Origin: CBDESN01 sp965242495
GTDB lineage: Bacteria; Pseudomonadota; Alphaproteobacteria; MPNO01
Reading direction: 5' to 3'
DNA length: 64,000 bases
NCBI GenBank assembly: GCA_965242495.1
Contig: OZ251446.1
Coordinates: forward strand, 2,604,001 to 2,668,000
The position numbers and the translations under genes were made by a program. Every line of letters starts with the position of its first letter. Within the stretch, counting starts at the first letter, position 1. Positions 1-7,275 of the stretch are shown in pieces. Under the pieces are notes generated by a model, which was not told the DNA's origin, searched no databases, and was given only the letters and a program-made list of their open reading frames with translations.

Positions 1-170
1 CTTCGGACCGCGGAGTGGCGATGTTCCGGCGGCTGCTGCGCGAAGCGCTCGCCGCGGTCGAGAGAGGCGACGACCCGCCCGGCGTCGTCCGCGACCCGGC
101 CCGGCGGATGGTCCGCAACCGGGCGCGCAACGCGGTGCTGCCCGCGGCGGCCGCGACAACCGAAACGTAA
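1..170 (+). CDS. Rieske ring-hydroxylating oxygenase alpha subunit, C-terminal end only
   Basis: The last 55 codons of a gene that begins before the window, ending in TAA at 168-170. The readable residues begin SDRGVAMFRRLLREAL and continue with ERGDDPPGVVRDPARR, which resembles the C-terminal tail of aromatic-ring-hydroxylating dioxygenase large subunits, where a conserved SDRG precedes a helix ending in a DP-G motif. The Rieske and catalytic iron domains are upstream and not visible, so the family call rests only on this tail. A gene for a small protein follows 9 bases later with a strong ribosome site (GGAGG), suggesting one operon. Confidence 0.55.
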   Translation, partial: SDRGVAMFRRLLREALAAVERGDDPPGVVRDPARRMVRNRARNAVLPAAAATTET

Positions 171-179
171 GGAGGCGTC

Positions 180-491
180 ATGGCCAACGAAGGCGAAATC
201 CTGCTCACGATCTTCCTCAAGCACCAACAGGAGATGCCGCTCGCGGAGATCAACGAGAAGCTCGACCGCAACGGGTTCTGGAAGAACTTCCCGCCCGAGG
301 GCATCGAGGTCGCCTCCTGGTACGTGATGATGGGGATCGGCCAGGTGGTGACGCTGCGCGTCCCCGGCCATCGCCTGCGCGAGGTGAATCTGGCGATCGA
401 GCGCAGCGCCTGGGGCGCGTTCCGCACCGAGTTCTACTCGACCTACGACTTCATGCCGGTATTCGAGCAGAACCGCGCCCGCCAGTCCTGA
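180..491 (+). CDS. Small conserved protein, probable dimeric alpha/beta barrel fold
   Basis: A 103-residue protein with a good Shine-Dalgarno (GGAGG at 171-175). It has no signal peptide or membrane segment. The middle part, SWYVMMGIGQVVTLRVP (residues 48-64), followed by a helix and FRTEFYSTYDFMP, has the strand-helix rhythm of muconolactone-isomerase or EthD-like ferredoxin-fold proteins. It lies directly after a Rieske oxygenase gene, so a role beside that oxygenase, such as isomerase, product-binding or accessory subunit, is inferred. No catalytic residues can be identified with confidence. Confidence 0.6.
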   Translation: MANEGEILLTIFLKHQQEMPLAEINEKLDRNGFWKNFPPEGIEVASWYVMMGIGQVVTLRVPGHRLREVNLAIERSAWGAFRTEFYSTYDFMPVFEQNRARQS

Positions 492-614
492 CGCCGGTCG
501 GGCGCGGAAGGCGAAAAACCCCGGGCGCATACCGGGAGGCAGAGGCGGGTCCGGGGCGTACGAGCGGAACATGGCGGATCGCGGGGCCGGCGTCAAGACC
601 TTCGCCCTCCCCCT

Positions 615-1159
615 CGTCATTCCCGCGAAAGCGGGAATCCAGGGCCGTACCCGCCTCGAACCGACGCCCTTCCCCGCGTCGTCGTCACGACCCCTCTCGG
701 ACCGCCATCGCGCCCCCCGTCGTCATTCCCGCGAAAGCGGGAATCCATGGCGGCGCCCGCCTCGAACCGACGCCCCCTCGGGCCGTCGTCACAGGCCCTT
801 CGTCCCCGCGGAAGCAGAAATCGGGATACGAATATGGATTCCCGCTTTCGCGGGAATGACGGAAGGGGGGGCGTATCCGCCTCGAGTCGATGGCCTTCCT
901 GGGGTGTCGGCGCAGGCCCCCTCGTCATTCCCCCGCTTTCGCGGAGGCAGGCTCCCGCGCGCCCGGGGACTCCGCGCGCCCGGTCGGCTGAACCGACGCC
1001 CATGTGGGCGTCTCGGGATTCCTTCGCACGCTCGAAAGCGGGAATCCAGGGCCGTACCTGCCTCGAGCCGACGCCCCCTCGGGCCGTCGTCACAACCCCT
1101 CTCGGACCGCCGTCGCGCCCCCCCCCTCTCCGTCATTCCCGCGAAAGCGGGAATCCAGG
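615..1159. repeat. Array of REP-like palindromes in near-tandem units
   Basis: The core ATTCCCGCGAAAGCGGGAAT (8-bp stem, GAAA loop) occurs intact at 619-638, 725-744 and 1135-1154, inverted at about 834-862, as a rearranged hybrid at 922-950 and as a half copy at about 1030-1050. Units are roughly 88-113 bases apart. The DNA between cores is itself repeated: a block running CGCCTCGAACCGACGCC then CGTCGTCACAACCCC then CTCTCGGACCGCC follows several cores. The core resembles the widespread GTCATTCCCGCG...CGCGGGAAT repeat class (similar to neisserial dRS3). Six related units in 545 bases with shared spacers indicates local duplication. There is no cas gene, and the spacers are not unique. Confidence 0.9.
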
Positions 1160-1208
1160 GCGGCGTACGCCGCCGTCGCCGCGCCTCCCCGATGTTCGCA
1201 TTTTGTGC

Positions 1209-1237
1209 TTGACGTTGGGGAGCGGATGCGCTATATT
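1209..1237 (+). promoter_or_regulatory. Sigma70-type promoter with inverted repeat around the -10
   Basis: TTGACG at 1209-1214, a 17-base spacer, and TATATT at 1232-1237. A perfect 9-bp inverted repeat, GACGTTGGG (1211-1219) and CCCAACGTC (1241-1249), straddles the -35/-10 region and expected start point, so an operator is plausible. The next gene starts at 1726, so the transcript would carry a leader of about 480 bases made of the R1 element, or be a separate RNA. R1 copy B has a similarly placed promoter. Confidence 0.6.
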
Positions 1238-1660
1238 CTTCCCAACGTCGCCCCCCGACCGGAAGGCAGGAGAGAACGCATTGCCCCCACGACCGCCCAC
1301 CCATCCCGCGCCGGCGAACGGAAGCCTTGGCGTTCTGCAATCGCAGATTGCAGAACCGAAGCCGCGCAACATGTCGGCGCCATCCCTTCGCCGCGCCCCG
1401 GCTTGGCCGGCCGCATCGAAGCGGGGAGGCTCGGCGCGGCGGATTCGGGCGCCGAAACGGCCCTGCTTTTCGCCTGCTTTCGCCTTGCGTTTGGCCCGTT
1501 TTCGCCCTGCTTTTTCCCTGTTTTTTCGGCGTAACTCCTTGAAATACGACGAAACCGCAAATTTCTTCGCCGCCGAGGCGCCCGTTCCCCCGCCCGCATC
1601 GGCGGGCGCGCCGGGTCGGGGCGGGTCCAGCGCCTGGATCCTTCGCAACCGGAAATTGCA
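1209..1660 (+). repeat. Repeat element R1, copy A
   Basis: About 450 bases that match, in inverted orientation, the block at 58088-58603. Shared blocks in order: a TTGAC-N17-TAT promoter; a motif of the form TCTGCAAYYGNAGATTG (here a perfect hairpin at 1333-1355, arms TTCTGCAATC/GATTGCAGAA, 3-base loop); CGGCCGGCCGCATCGAA then CGGGGAGGC; a TTCGG-CCGAA hairpin; GCCTGCTTTCGCCTTGCG; CTGTTTTTTCGGCGTAACT then CTTGA; and a second palindrome-like motif at 1642-1660. The copy points toward the restriction enzyme gene at 1726. The matches change reading frame between copies, so it does not look protein-coding. It could be a structured RNA, a leader or a non-autonomous mobile element. Confidence 0.75.
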
Positions 1661-1725
1661 TTGCCGCATCCATCGCCGCGAGTCCCGTTAGGGTCCGCGC
1701 AACCCGCCCCCGCGAAAGCGGCGGC

Positions 1726-4542
1726 ATGACGCCGGGCGCGTTCATCGCCAAGTGGCGGGCGTCGGAACTCAAGGAGCGTTCGGCCGCCCAGGAGCACTTC
1801 ATCGACCTGTGCCGGCTGTTGGACGAACCCACGCCGGCGGAGGCCGACCCGACCGGCGAGACCTATTGCTTCGAGCGCGGGGCGCGCAAGGACGGCGGCG
1901 GCGACGGCTGGGCCGACGTGTGGAAGCGCCATTGCTTCGCCTGGGAGTACAAGGGCAAACACGCCGACCTCGACGCCGCCTTCAACCAGCTGCGGCAATA
2001 CGCCCTGGCCCTGGAGAACCCGCCGCTGCTGATCGTCTCCGACATGGCGCGGTTCCGCATCCGCACCAACTGGACCAACAGCGTAAGCGAGACGCATGAG
2101 TTCGGGCTGGACGATCTGGCCCACGCCGCGACGCGGGACAAGCTCAAATGGGCGCTGTCGGGCCCGGAGCGGTTGCGTCCGGGGGAGAGCCGGCAGGCGC
2201 TCACCGAGCGGGCGGCGGCGACCTTCGCGGCCTTGGCGCAATCGTTGCGGGGGCGCGGCCACGAACCGCAAGCGGTGGCGCATTTCGTCAACCGGCTGGT
2301 GTTCTGCATGTTCGCGGAGGATGTGGGGCTGCTGCCCGACGCCATGTTCACCCGGATGCTGGAGCAGGCGCGGAAGCGACCGGCGGAGTTCGCGACCCTC
2401 GCGCGCGCCCTGTTCGGGGCGATGGCGACGGGCGGGCGCGTCGGGTTCGAGCCGGTGTCGTGGTTCGACGGCGGGCTGTTCGACGACGACGCGGCGTTGC
2501 CGTTGGAGAAGGCGGAGATCGATGCGGCGCTCGCGGCGGCGGCGCTGGATTGGTCGGAGATCGACCCGTCGATCCTGGGCACGCTGTTCGAACGCGGCCT
2601 CGACCCGGACAAGCGTTCGCAGCTGGGGGCGCATTACACCGACCGGGACAAGATCATGCGGATCGTCGACCCGGTGGTGGCGCGCCCCTGGCTCGCGGAA
2701 TGGGAGGCGGCGAAGGCGGAGATCGGGGCGGCGCTGGACCGGTCGCGGACGCGGCTGGCGGAACGGAAGCTGCAAGACTTCCTGGGGCGGCTCCGCGCCT
2801 TCACGGTGCTGGACCCGGCCTGCGGTTCGGGGAACTTCCTGTATCTGGCGTTGCAGGCGCTGAAGGACTTGGAGCACCGGGTCCAGCTGGAGGCGGAGGC
2901 GATGGGGTTGCAGCGGGGGTTTCCCGAGATCGGCCCGGCGAACGTGAAGGGGATCGAGATCAACGCCTACGCCGCCGAGCTCGCCCGCGTGTCGGTATGG
3001 ATCGGGGAGATCCAGTGGATGCGCCGCAACGGGTTCACGGAGACGCGCGATCCGATCCTGAAGCCGCTGGAGACGATCGAATGTCGCGACGCGATCCTGA
3101 CGGCGGAAGGCGGGGAGCCGGACTGGCCGCAAGCGGACGTCGTCATCGGCAACCCGCCGTTTCTGGGCGGCAAGCTGTTGATCGCGAATCTCGGCGAAGA
3201 GTACGTCTTCAAGGCGTTCGCGGCATATGCGGATCGCGTGCCGGCGGAAGCCGATCTCGTCTGCTACTGGCTCCACAAGGCGGGCGCGTTGGTCGCGGAG
3301 GGCCGGCTCGCCCGCGCCGGGCTGGTGGCGACGAACTCGATCCGGGGCGGGCGCAATCGCGCCGTGCTCGACCGGATCGTCGACCGGGGCGCGATCTTCG
3401 ATGCATGGTCGGACGAACCCTGGGTGGTGGACGGCGCGGCGGTGCGCGTGTCGTTGGTCTGCTTCGGACCGAAGGATGCGGCCCCACCCGCGCGCCTGAA
3501 CGGCGAGGACGTATCGCGGATCGCCGCCGACCTGACGGCGGACGCGGCGGACGTCACGAAGGCGAAGAAGATCGCCCGGAACGCGGGCCTCGCTTACATG
3601 GGCGACACCAAGGGCGGCTCCTTCGACGTTCCGGGCGACTTGGCGCGGGAATGGCTCCGCCTGCCGGCGAATCCGAACGGCCGGCCCAACGCCGACGTGC
3701 TCAAGCCGTGGATGAACGGCATGGACGTGACCCGCCGCCCGGCGGGCAAGTGGATCGTTGATTTCGGCTGGCGCATGTCGGAGGCGGAAGCGGCGCTTTA
3801 CGAAGGGCCGTTCCAGCACGCGACGGAGCATGTTCATCCCATGCGACAACGAAACCGCCGTGAAGCCTACCGCGCCTGTTGGTGGCGGCACGTCGAACCC
3901 AGACCAGGCATGTGGAAGGCGCTTGCCGGCCTGTCGCGCTACATCGCCACTCCCCGCGTCGCCAAGCACCGCCTGTTCGTCTGGCTCGACGCCGGCATCT
4001 GCCCCGACAGCGCGCTGATCGTCGTCGCCCGCGACGACGACACGACCTTCGGCATCCTGCATAGCCGCTTTCACGAAGCATGGTCGCTGCGGTTGGGCAC
4101 CAGCCTTGAGGACCGCCCCCGCTACACCCCGACCACCACCTTCGAGACCTTCCCCTTCCCCGATGGCCTCTCCCCCGACCTCCCCGCCGCCGATTACGCC
4201 GAAGACCCCCGCGCCATCGCCATCGCCGAGGCGGCGCGCCGTCTGGTCGAACTCCGCGACCGCTGGCTCAACCCGCCCGAATGGGTGGAGTGGGCGGACG
4301 AACCCGTTCCGGGCTACCCCAAACGCCCCGTCCCCCGCGACGAAGCGGCGGCGAAGGAGCTCAAGACCCGCACCCTGACCGCCCTCTACAACGCCCGCCC
4401 GCAATGGCTGGCGGACGCCCACGCTGCCCTCGACGCCGCCGTCGCCGCGGCCTACGGCTGGCCCGCCGACATCGCGGACGACGACGCGCTCCGCGCCCTG
4501 CTGGCGCTCAATATAACCCGCACAGGTGAGAAAATATCATGA
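1726..4542 (+). CDS. MmeI-like type IIL restriction-modification enzyme (fused nuclease and methyltransferase)
   Basis: 938 residues, close to the length of MmeI. The N-terminus has the nuclease motif D64-X9-E74-X-K76, the same spacing as the D-X9-EXK site of MmeI. A helical linker leads to an amino-methyltransferase core with motif I DPACGSGNF (residues 363-371) and motif IV NPPF (476-479), then a C-terminal target-recognition region. Enzymes of this type cut and methylate DNA with one polypeptide and one specificity, so no separate methyltransferase is needed. The BREX methyltransferase PglX is an alternative, but no other BREX genes are present. The gene overlaps the next start by 4 bases (ATGA). 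The recognition sequence cannot be inferred here. Confidence 0.85.
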   Translation: MTPGAFIAKWRASELKERSAAQEHFIDLCRLLDEPTPAEADPTGETYCFERGARKDGGGDGWADVWKRHCFAWEYKGKHADLDAAFNQLRQYALALENPPLLIVSDMARFRIRTNWTNSVSETHEFGLDDLAHAATRDKLKWALSGPERLRPGESRQALTERAAATFAALAQSLRGRGHEPQAVAHFVNRLVFCMFAEDVGLLPDAMFTRMLEQARKRPAEFATLARALFGAMATGGRVGFEPVSWFDGGLFDDDAALPLEKAEIDAALAAAALDWSEIDPSILGTLFERGLDPDKRSQLGAHYTDRDKIMRIVDPVVARPWLAEWEAAKAEIGAALDRSRTRLAERKLQDFLGRLRAFTVLDPACGSGNFLYLALQALKDLEHRVQLEAEAMGLQRGFPEIGPANVKGIEINAYAAELARVSVWIGEIQWMRRNGFTETRDPILKPLETIECRDAILTAEGGEPDWPQADVVIGNPPFLGGKLLIANLGEEYVFKAFAAYADRVPAEADLVCYWLHKAGALVAEGRLARAGLVATNSIRGGRNRAVLDRIVDRGAIFDAWSDEPWVVDGAAVRVSLVCFGPKDAAPPARLNGEDVSRIAADLTADAADVTKAKKIARNAGLAYMGDTKGGSFDVPGDLAREWLRLPANPNGRPNADVLKPWMNGMDVTRRPAGKWIVDFGWRMSEAEAALYEGPFQHATEHVHPMRQRNRREAYRACWWRHVEPRPGMWKALAGLSRYIATPRVAKHRLFVWLDAGICPDSALIVVARDDDTTFGILHSRFHEAWSLRLGTSLEDRPRYTPTTTFETFPFPDGLSPDLPAADYAEDPRAIAIAEAARRLVELRDRWLNPPEWVEWADEPVPGYPKRPVPRDEAAAKELKTRTLTALYNARPQWLADAHAALDAAVAAAYGWPADIADDDALRALLALNITRTGEKIS

Positions 4543-5216
4543 ACGGCTTCGTGAGTCCCGCCGTACAGGCGATGAATCTCATTCGGGAGATCGGAGACAA
4601 GGTTTCCCAATCGGGCGAACCCATTCGCAAGTTTTCTTGCGGCGACAAATTCTCCGAGCAACTCTTTGATGAGTTGGTGGACAGCGGCATTATCAAGGTT
4701 GCAAACGTTGTCAGGGCTCTTGGAGGTAGGACTGCATTAGTGGGCGTCAATCTTACCCTTGAAGGATGGGAACGGTACGAGCAGGAAAAACGCGGCGAAT
4801 TCAAGGGAAATTACGGATTCATCGCGATGAAATTTGGCGACGCTGAACTCGACCCGTTCGTTGAAGACGTCGTGAAACCTGCCGTAAAGCAAGGCACCGG
4901 CTGCGACCTCGTCGACATGCGTAAAGTCCCGGAGGCAGGAATCGTTGACAACATCATGCGTGTCCAGATCAGAGATTCGGCCTTCGTCATCGCCGACCTC
5001 ACGCATGACAACCGCGGAGCCTATTGGGAAGCGGGCTACGCGGAAGGTCTCGGTAAGCCGGTGGTCTATATCTGCGAAAAGGAGAAATTTGAGGATACAA
5101 ACACCCATTTCGACACCAGCCACTGCACGACGATTCTCTGGTCGAAGGACGAGCCCGAAGGGTTCAGCCGAGAGTTGATTGCGACTCTTCAGCGCTCGCT
5201 CGGTCGTTCCCCGTGA
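4539..5216 (+). CDS. Nucleoside 2-deoxyribosyltransferase-like protein with N-terminal winged-helix-like region
   Basis: 225 residues, starting at the ATGA overlap with the restriction enzyme gene, so translation is probably coupled. Residues 20-85 look like a winged-helix segment (LTLEGWERYEQEK). From residue 91 a Rossmann-like domain reads YGFIAMKFG, then ADLTHDN (152-158) and AYWEAGYAEGLGKPVVY (161-177). This pattern is typical of deoxyribosyltransferase-like and related TIR/SLOG-fold nucleotide-processing domains, where the D-x-T-x-x-N and the Glu of YxE bind or attack a nucleoside. Base composition is unlike its neighbour: 29 of 60 bases at 4621-4680 are G or C, against roughly two thirds in the upstream gene, which suggests separate acquisition. 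A nucleotide-degrading defence effector is possible, but this is inference. Confidence 0.65.
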   Translation: MNGFVSPAVQAMNLIREIGDKVSQSGEPIRKFSCGDKFSEQLFDELVDSGIIKVANVVRALGGRTALVGVNLTLEGWERYEQEKRGEFKGNYGFIAMKFGDAELDPFVEDVVKPAVKQGTGCDLVDMRKVPEAGIVDNIMRVQIRDSAFVIADLTHDNRGAYWEAGYAEGLGKPVVYICEKEKFEDTNTHFDTSHCTTILWSKDEPEGFSRELIATLQRSLGRSP

Positions 5217-5411
5217 CAGTGGCTTGTCGGAGCCAATTGAGCTTGTCCCAAGAGTCCGCCATGGCGCTCCAGTCGGGAACGCCGGGGAAATTCTCCACTC
5301 CACCGGCGGACTCTCATGGATAAGCAGGATCGCATTTGAGTTGAAAAACACGACGATCCCCTTGAAAATGGCTCGCGTTCCGATCGTTGTCGTCATCCGG
5401 GGAGACCGCCG

Positions 5412-5795
5412 ATGAAGATGAAGCCCGTCTCCAGCCCCGAGGTGCGGGAGCCGCCGCCGCGCACCTGGTCGAACTGCAAGGTCTGCGGCGACCACGTCTA
5501 TGTCTCGGGCATGGTCGCGCAGGACGAGGGGGCCGGCATGTACGAACAGGCCCGTCAGGTCTTCGGCAAGATCGAGCGTCTGATCGAGGCGGCCGGGGGC
5601 CGGATGAACGACGTCGTCAAGGTCAACGTCTACGTCACCGACATCGCCGAGCGCGAGGAGGTGTGGCGGGCGCGCGCCGAATTCTTCACCGGCGCGTTCC
5701 CCTGCTCGACCCTGGTGGAGGTGAGCGCGCTCGCCCGCTCCGGGCTCAAGGTCGAGATCGAGGCGGAAGGCTTCCTGGGCGCCGGCGCGGACTGA
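5412..5795 (+). CDS. RidA (YjgF/YER057c/UK114) family protein
   Basis: 127 residues of the trimeric RidA fold, whose members hydrolyse reactive enamine/imine intermediates or act in specific catabolic routes. Visible family features are VYVSGMVAQDE, the helix YEQARQVFGKIERLIEAAGGRMNDVVKV and the VYVTDI strand, ending with a CSTLVEV-ALARSGLKVEIEA segment. The family's substrate-binding Arg (usual context P-x-R-x) appears to be replaced: the motif reads PCSTLVEVSALA, so deaminase activity is uncertain. It heads the molybdenum hydroxylase/ABC transporter operon. The first Met at 5412 is followed by MKPV; starting two codons later is equally possible. Confidence 0.85.
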   Translation: MKMKPVSSPEVREPPPRTWSNCKVCGDHVYVSGMVAQDEGAGMYEQARQVFGKIERLIEAAGGRMNDVVKVNVYVTDIAEREEVWRARAEFFTGAFPCSTLVEVSALARSGLKVEIEAEGFLGAGAD

Positions 5796-5863
5796 TTGCC
5801 AAACCGCGCGCGGTCGGCGATACTCGCCGCCGCCGCCGGTCCGGCAGGGAGACGCAGCGGAGA

Positions 5864-6709
5864 ATGGAATTCCATCAACCGGCTACCGTCGAGGAGGCCG
5901 CGGCGCTCCTGGAGGCGGACGGGGAGGCGCGCTGTCTCGCCGGCGGGGCGACGCTGGTGGCGATGATGAACGCCGAGCTGGTGGAGCCCTCGGCCCTGGT
6001 GAGCCTGCGCGGGATCGAATCGCTGCGCGGCGTCGCCGCGGAGGACGACGGCGCCGTCCGCATCGGCGCCATGACGACCCATCGGCTGCTCGCCGAGACG
6101 GATCTCCTCTCCGGCGGCCAGACGGTCGTCCGCCAGGCCGCGCGGGCGATCGGCCATCCCGCCATTCGCAACATGGGCACCATGGGCGGCGCGATCTGCC
6201 ATGGCGACGCCGCGGCCGACTACCCGGCGGCGCTGGTCGCGGCCGGAGCCGTGGTCGGGATCCAGGGCGCGCAGGGCGCCCGCAGCGTCCCGGCCGAGGC
6301 GTTCTTCACCGACTATCTGGAGACCGCCCTGGCGCCGGGCGAGCTGGCGACCCATGTGACGCTGCCCGCCTCGCCGGCGGGAAGCCGCGCCGCCTATGAG
6401 AAATTCGCGCGGGTCGAGGGGGATTTCGCCACGGCGTCCGTCGCGGTCGTCCTCGGGATGGCGGGCGGCGAATGCGCGCACGTCCGCATCGCCGCCGGCT
6501 CCTGCGGGCCGCGCCCGGTGCGCGTCGAGGCGGCCGAGCGGGCGCTGATCGGAACCGGTCTCGACGACGCCGCGATCGAAGCCGCCGCCGGGCTGCTGGC
6601 CGCGGCCTGCGATCCGATCGACGACGTGCGCGGCAGCGGCGAATACCGGTTGATGCTGTTGCCGGCGCTCCTCGGCCGCGCGCTCCGCGCCGCGCGCGAA
6701 GGGGGGTGA
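5864..6709 (+). CDS. Molybdenum hydroxylase FAD-binding (medium) subunit, CoxM/XdhA-like
   Basis: 281 residues of the FAD_binding_5 plus CO_deh_flav_C type. FAD-binding signatures are LAGGATLVAMM (residues 26-36) and MGTMGGAICHGDAAADYP in the middle of the first half, the equivalent of the TIGGNIA-NADP segment of xanthine dehydrogenase medium subunits. It carries electrons from the iron-sulfur subunit to an acceptor in the cytoplasm. It is followed by the 2Fe-2S subunit and the molybdopterin subunit, giving the usual M-S-L order. The start chosen is ATG preceded by GCGGAGA. Confidence 0.9.
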   Translation: MEFHQPATVEEAAALLEADGEARCLAGGATLVAMMNAELVEPSALVSLRGIESLRGVAAEDDGAVRIGAMTTHRLLAETDLLSGGQTVVRQAARAIGHPAIRNMGTMGGAICHGDAAADYPAALVAAGAVVGIQGAQGARSVPAEAFFTDYLETALAPGELATHVTLPASPAGSRAAYEKFARVEGDFATASVAVVLGMAGGECAHVRIAAGSCGPRPVRVEAAERALIGTGLDDAAIEAAAGLLAAACDPIDDVRGSGEYRLMLLPALLGRALRAAREGG

Positions 6710-6730
6710 CGGGGGAATGAGGAACGCGCG

Positions 6731-7207
6731 ATGAACGATGCGACGCCGGTCACGCTGCACGTCAACGGGACGCCCCGGCAGGTCCTGGCCTCGCCCCGGC
6801 GCACGCTGCTGGAGGCGCTGCGCGAGCAGCTCCTGCTCACCGGGTCCAAGCGCGGCTGCAACCAGGGCGTCTGCGGCGCCTGTTCGGTGCTGCTCGACGG
6901 CGAGGTCGTCCGCTCCTGCCTCTCGATCGCGGTCAACTGCGCGGGTCGCGAGATCACCACGATCGAAGGGCTGGCGGACGGGCGCAACCTGTCGCCGGTG
7001 CAGCAGGCCTTCCTCGATGCGGGGGCGGTGCAGTGCGGCTTCTGCATGCCGGGCATGATCGTGGCCGCGACCGCGCTGCTCGACCGGACGCCGGCGCCCG
7101 ACGACGCCGAGATCCGCGACGGGCTGTCGGGCAATCTGTGCCGCTGTTCGGGCTACGCCAAGGTCGTCGAGGCGGTGCGCCTGGCGGCCGAAAGGACGGC
7201 GGCATGA
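6731..7207 (+). CDS. Molybdenum hydroxylase 2Fe-2S (small) subunit, CoxS-like
   Basis: 158 residues with both iron-sulfur clusters visible: plant-ferredoxin-type Cys43, Cys48, Cys51 and Cys63 (CNQGVCGAC...C), and the helical-domain Cys102, Cys105, Cys137 and Cys139 (CGFC...CRC). It transfers electrons between the molybdenum and FAD subunits. The stop codon overlaps the first possible start of the large-subunit gene (ATGA at 7204). The 36 bases around that stop are duplicated 66 bases downstream (see repeat at 7174-7275). Confidence 0.93.
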   Translation: MNDATPVTLHVNGTPRQVLASPRRTLLEALREQLLLTGSKRGCNQGVCGACSVLLDGEVVRSCLSIAVNCAGREITTIEGLADGRNLSPVQQAFLDAGAVQCGFCMPGMIVAATALLDRTPAPDDAEIRDGLSGNLCRCSGYAKVVEAVRLAAERTAA

Positions 7208-7275
7208 GCAAACCGGATAGAATCGAGCGTTCCTGGATGGGTGCGCCTGGCGGCCGAAAGGACGGCGGCATGAGC
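7174..7275 (+). repeat. 36-base direct repeat at the small/large subunit junction
   Basis: Bases 7174-7209 and 7240-7275 are identical over 36 positions (GGTGCGCCTGGCGGCCG onward to ATGAGC), 66 bases apart. A degenerate third copy lies at about 7319-7348. The first copy encodes the end of the small subunit and its stop; in the large-subunit frame the copies read GAPGGRKDGG (twice) and GAPGGRNDAG. The 66-base period keeps frame. The event multiplied the available start codons (7204, 7270, 7285) and gives the large subunit an unusual Gly-rich N-terminal tail. Confidence 0.9.

Noticed and set aside
615..1159. CRISPR array
   Set aside because: The repeats are palindromic, occur in both orientations, are unevenly spaced (88-113 bases), and the intervening sequences are similar rather than unique. 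No cas genes are nearby.
1231..4422. Antisense frame of more than 1,000 codons opposite the restriction enzyme gene
   Set aside because: The sense strand carries all methyltransferase motifs, while the antisense translation has no recognisable domain.
1726..4542. BREX methyltransferase PglX
   Set aside because: The N-terminal D-X9-EXK nuclease motif and length fit MmeI-like enzymes, and no pglZ, brxC or other BREX genes are present.
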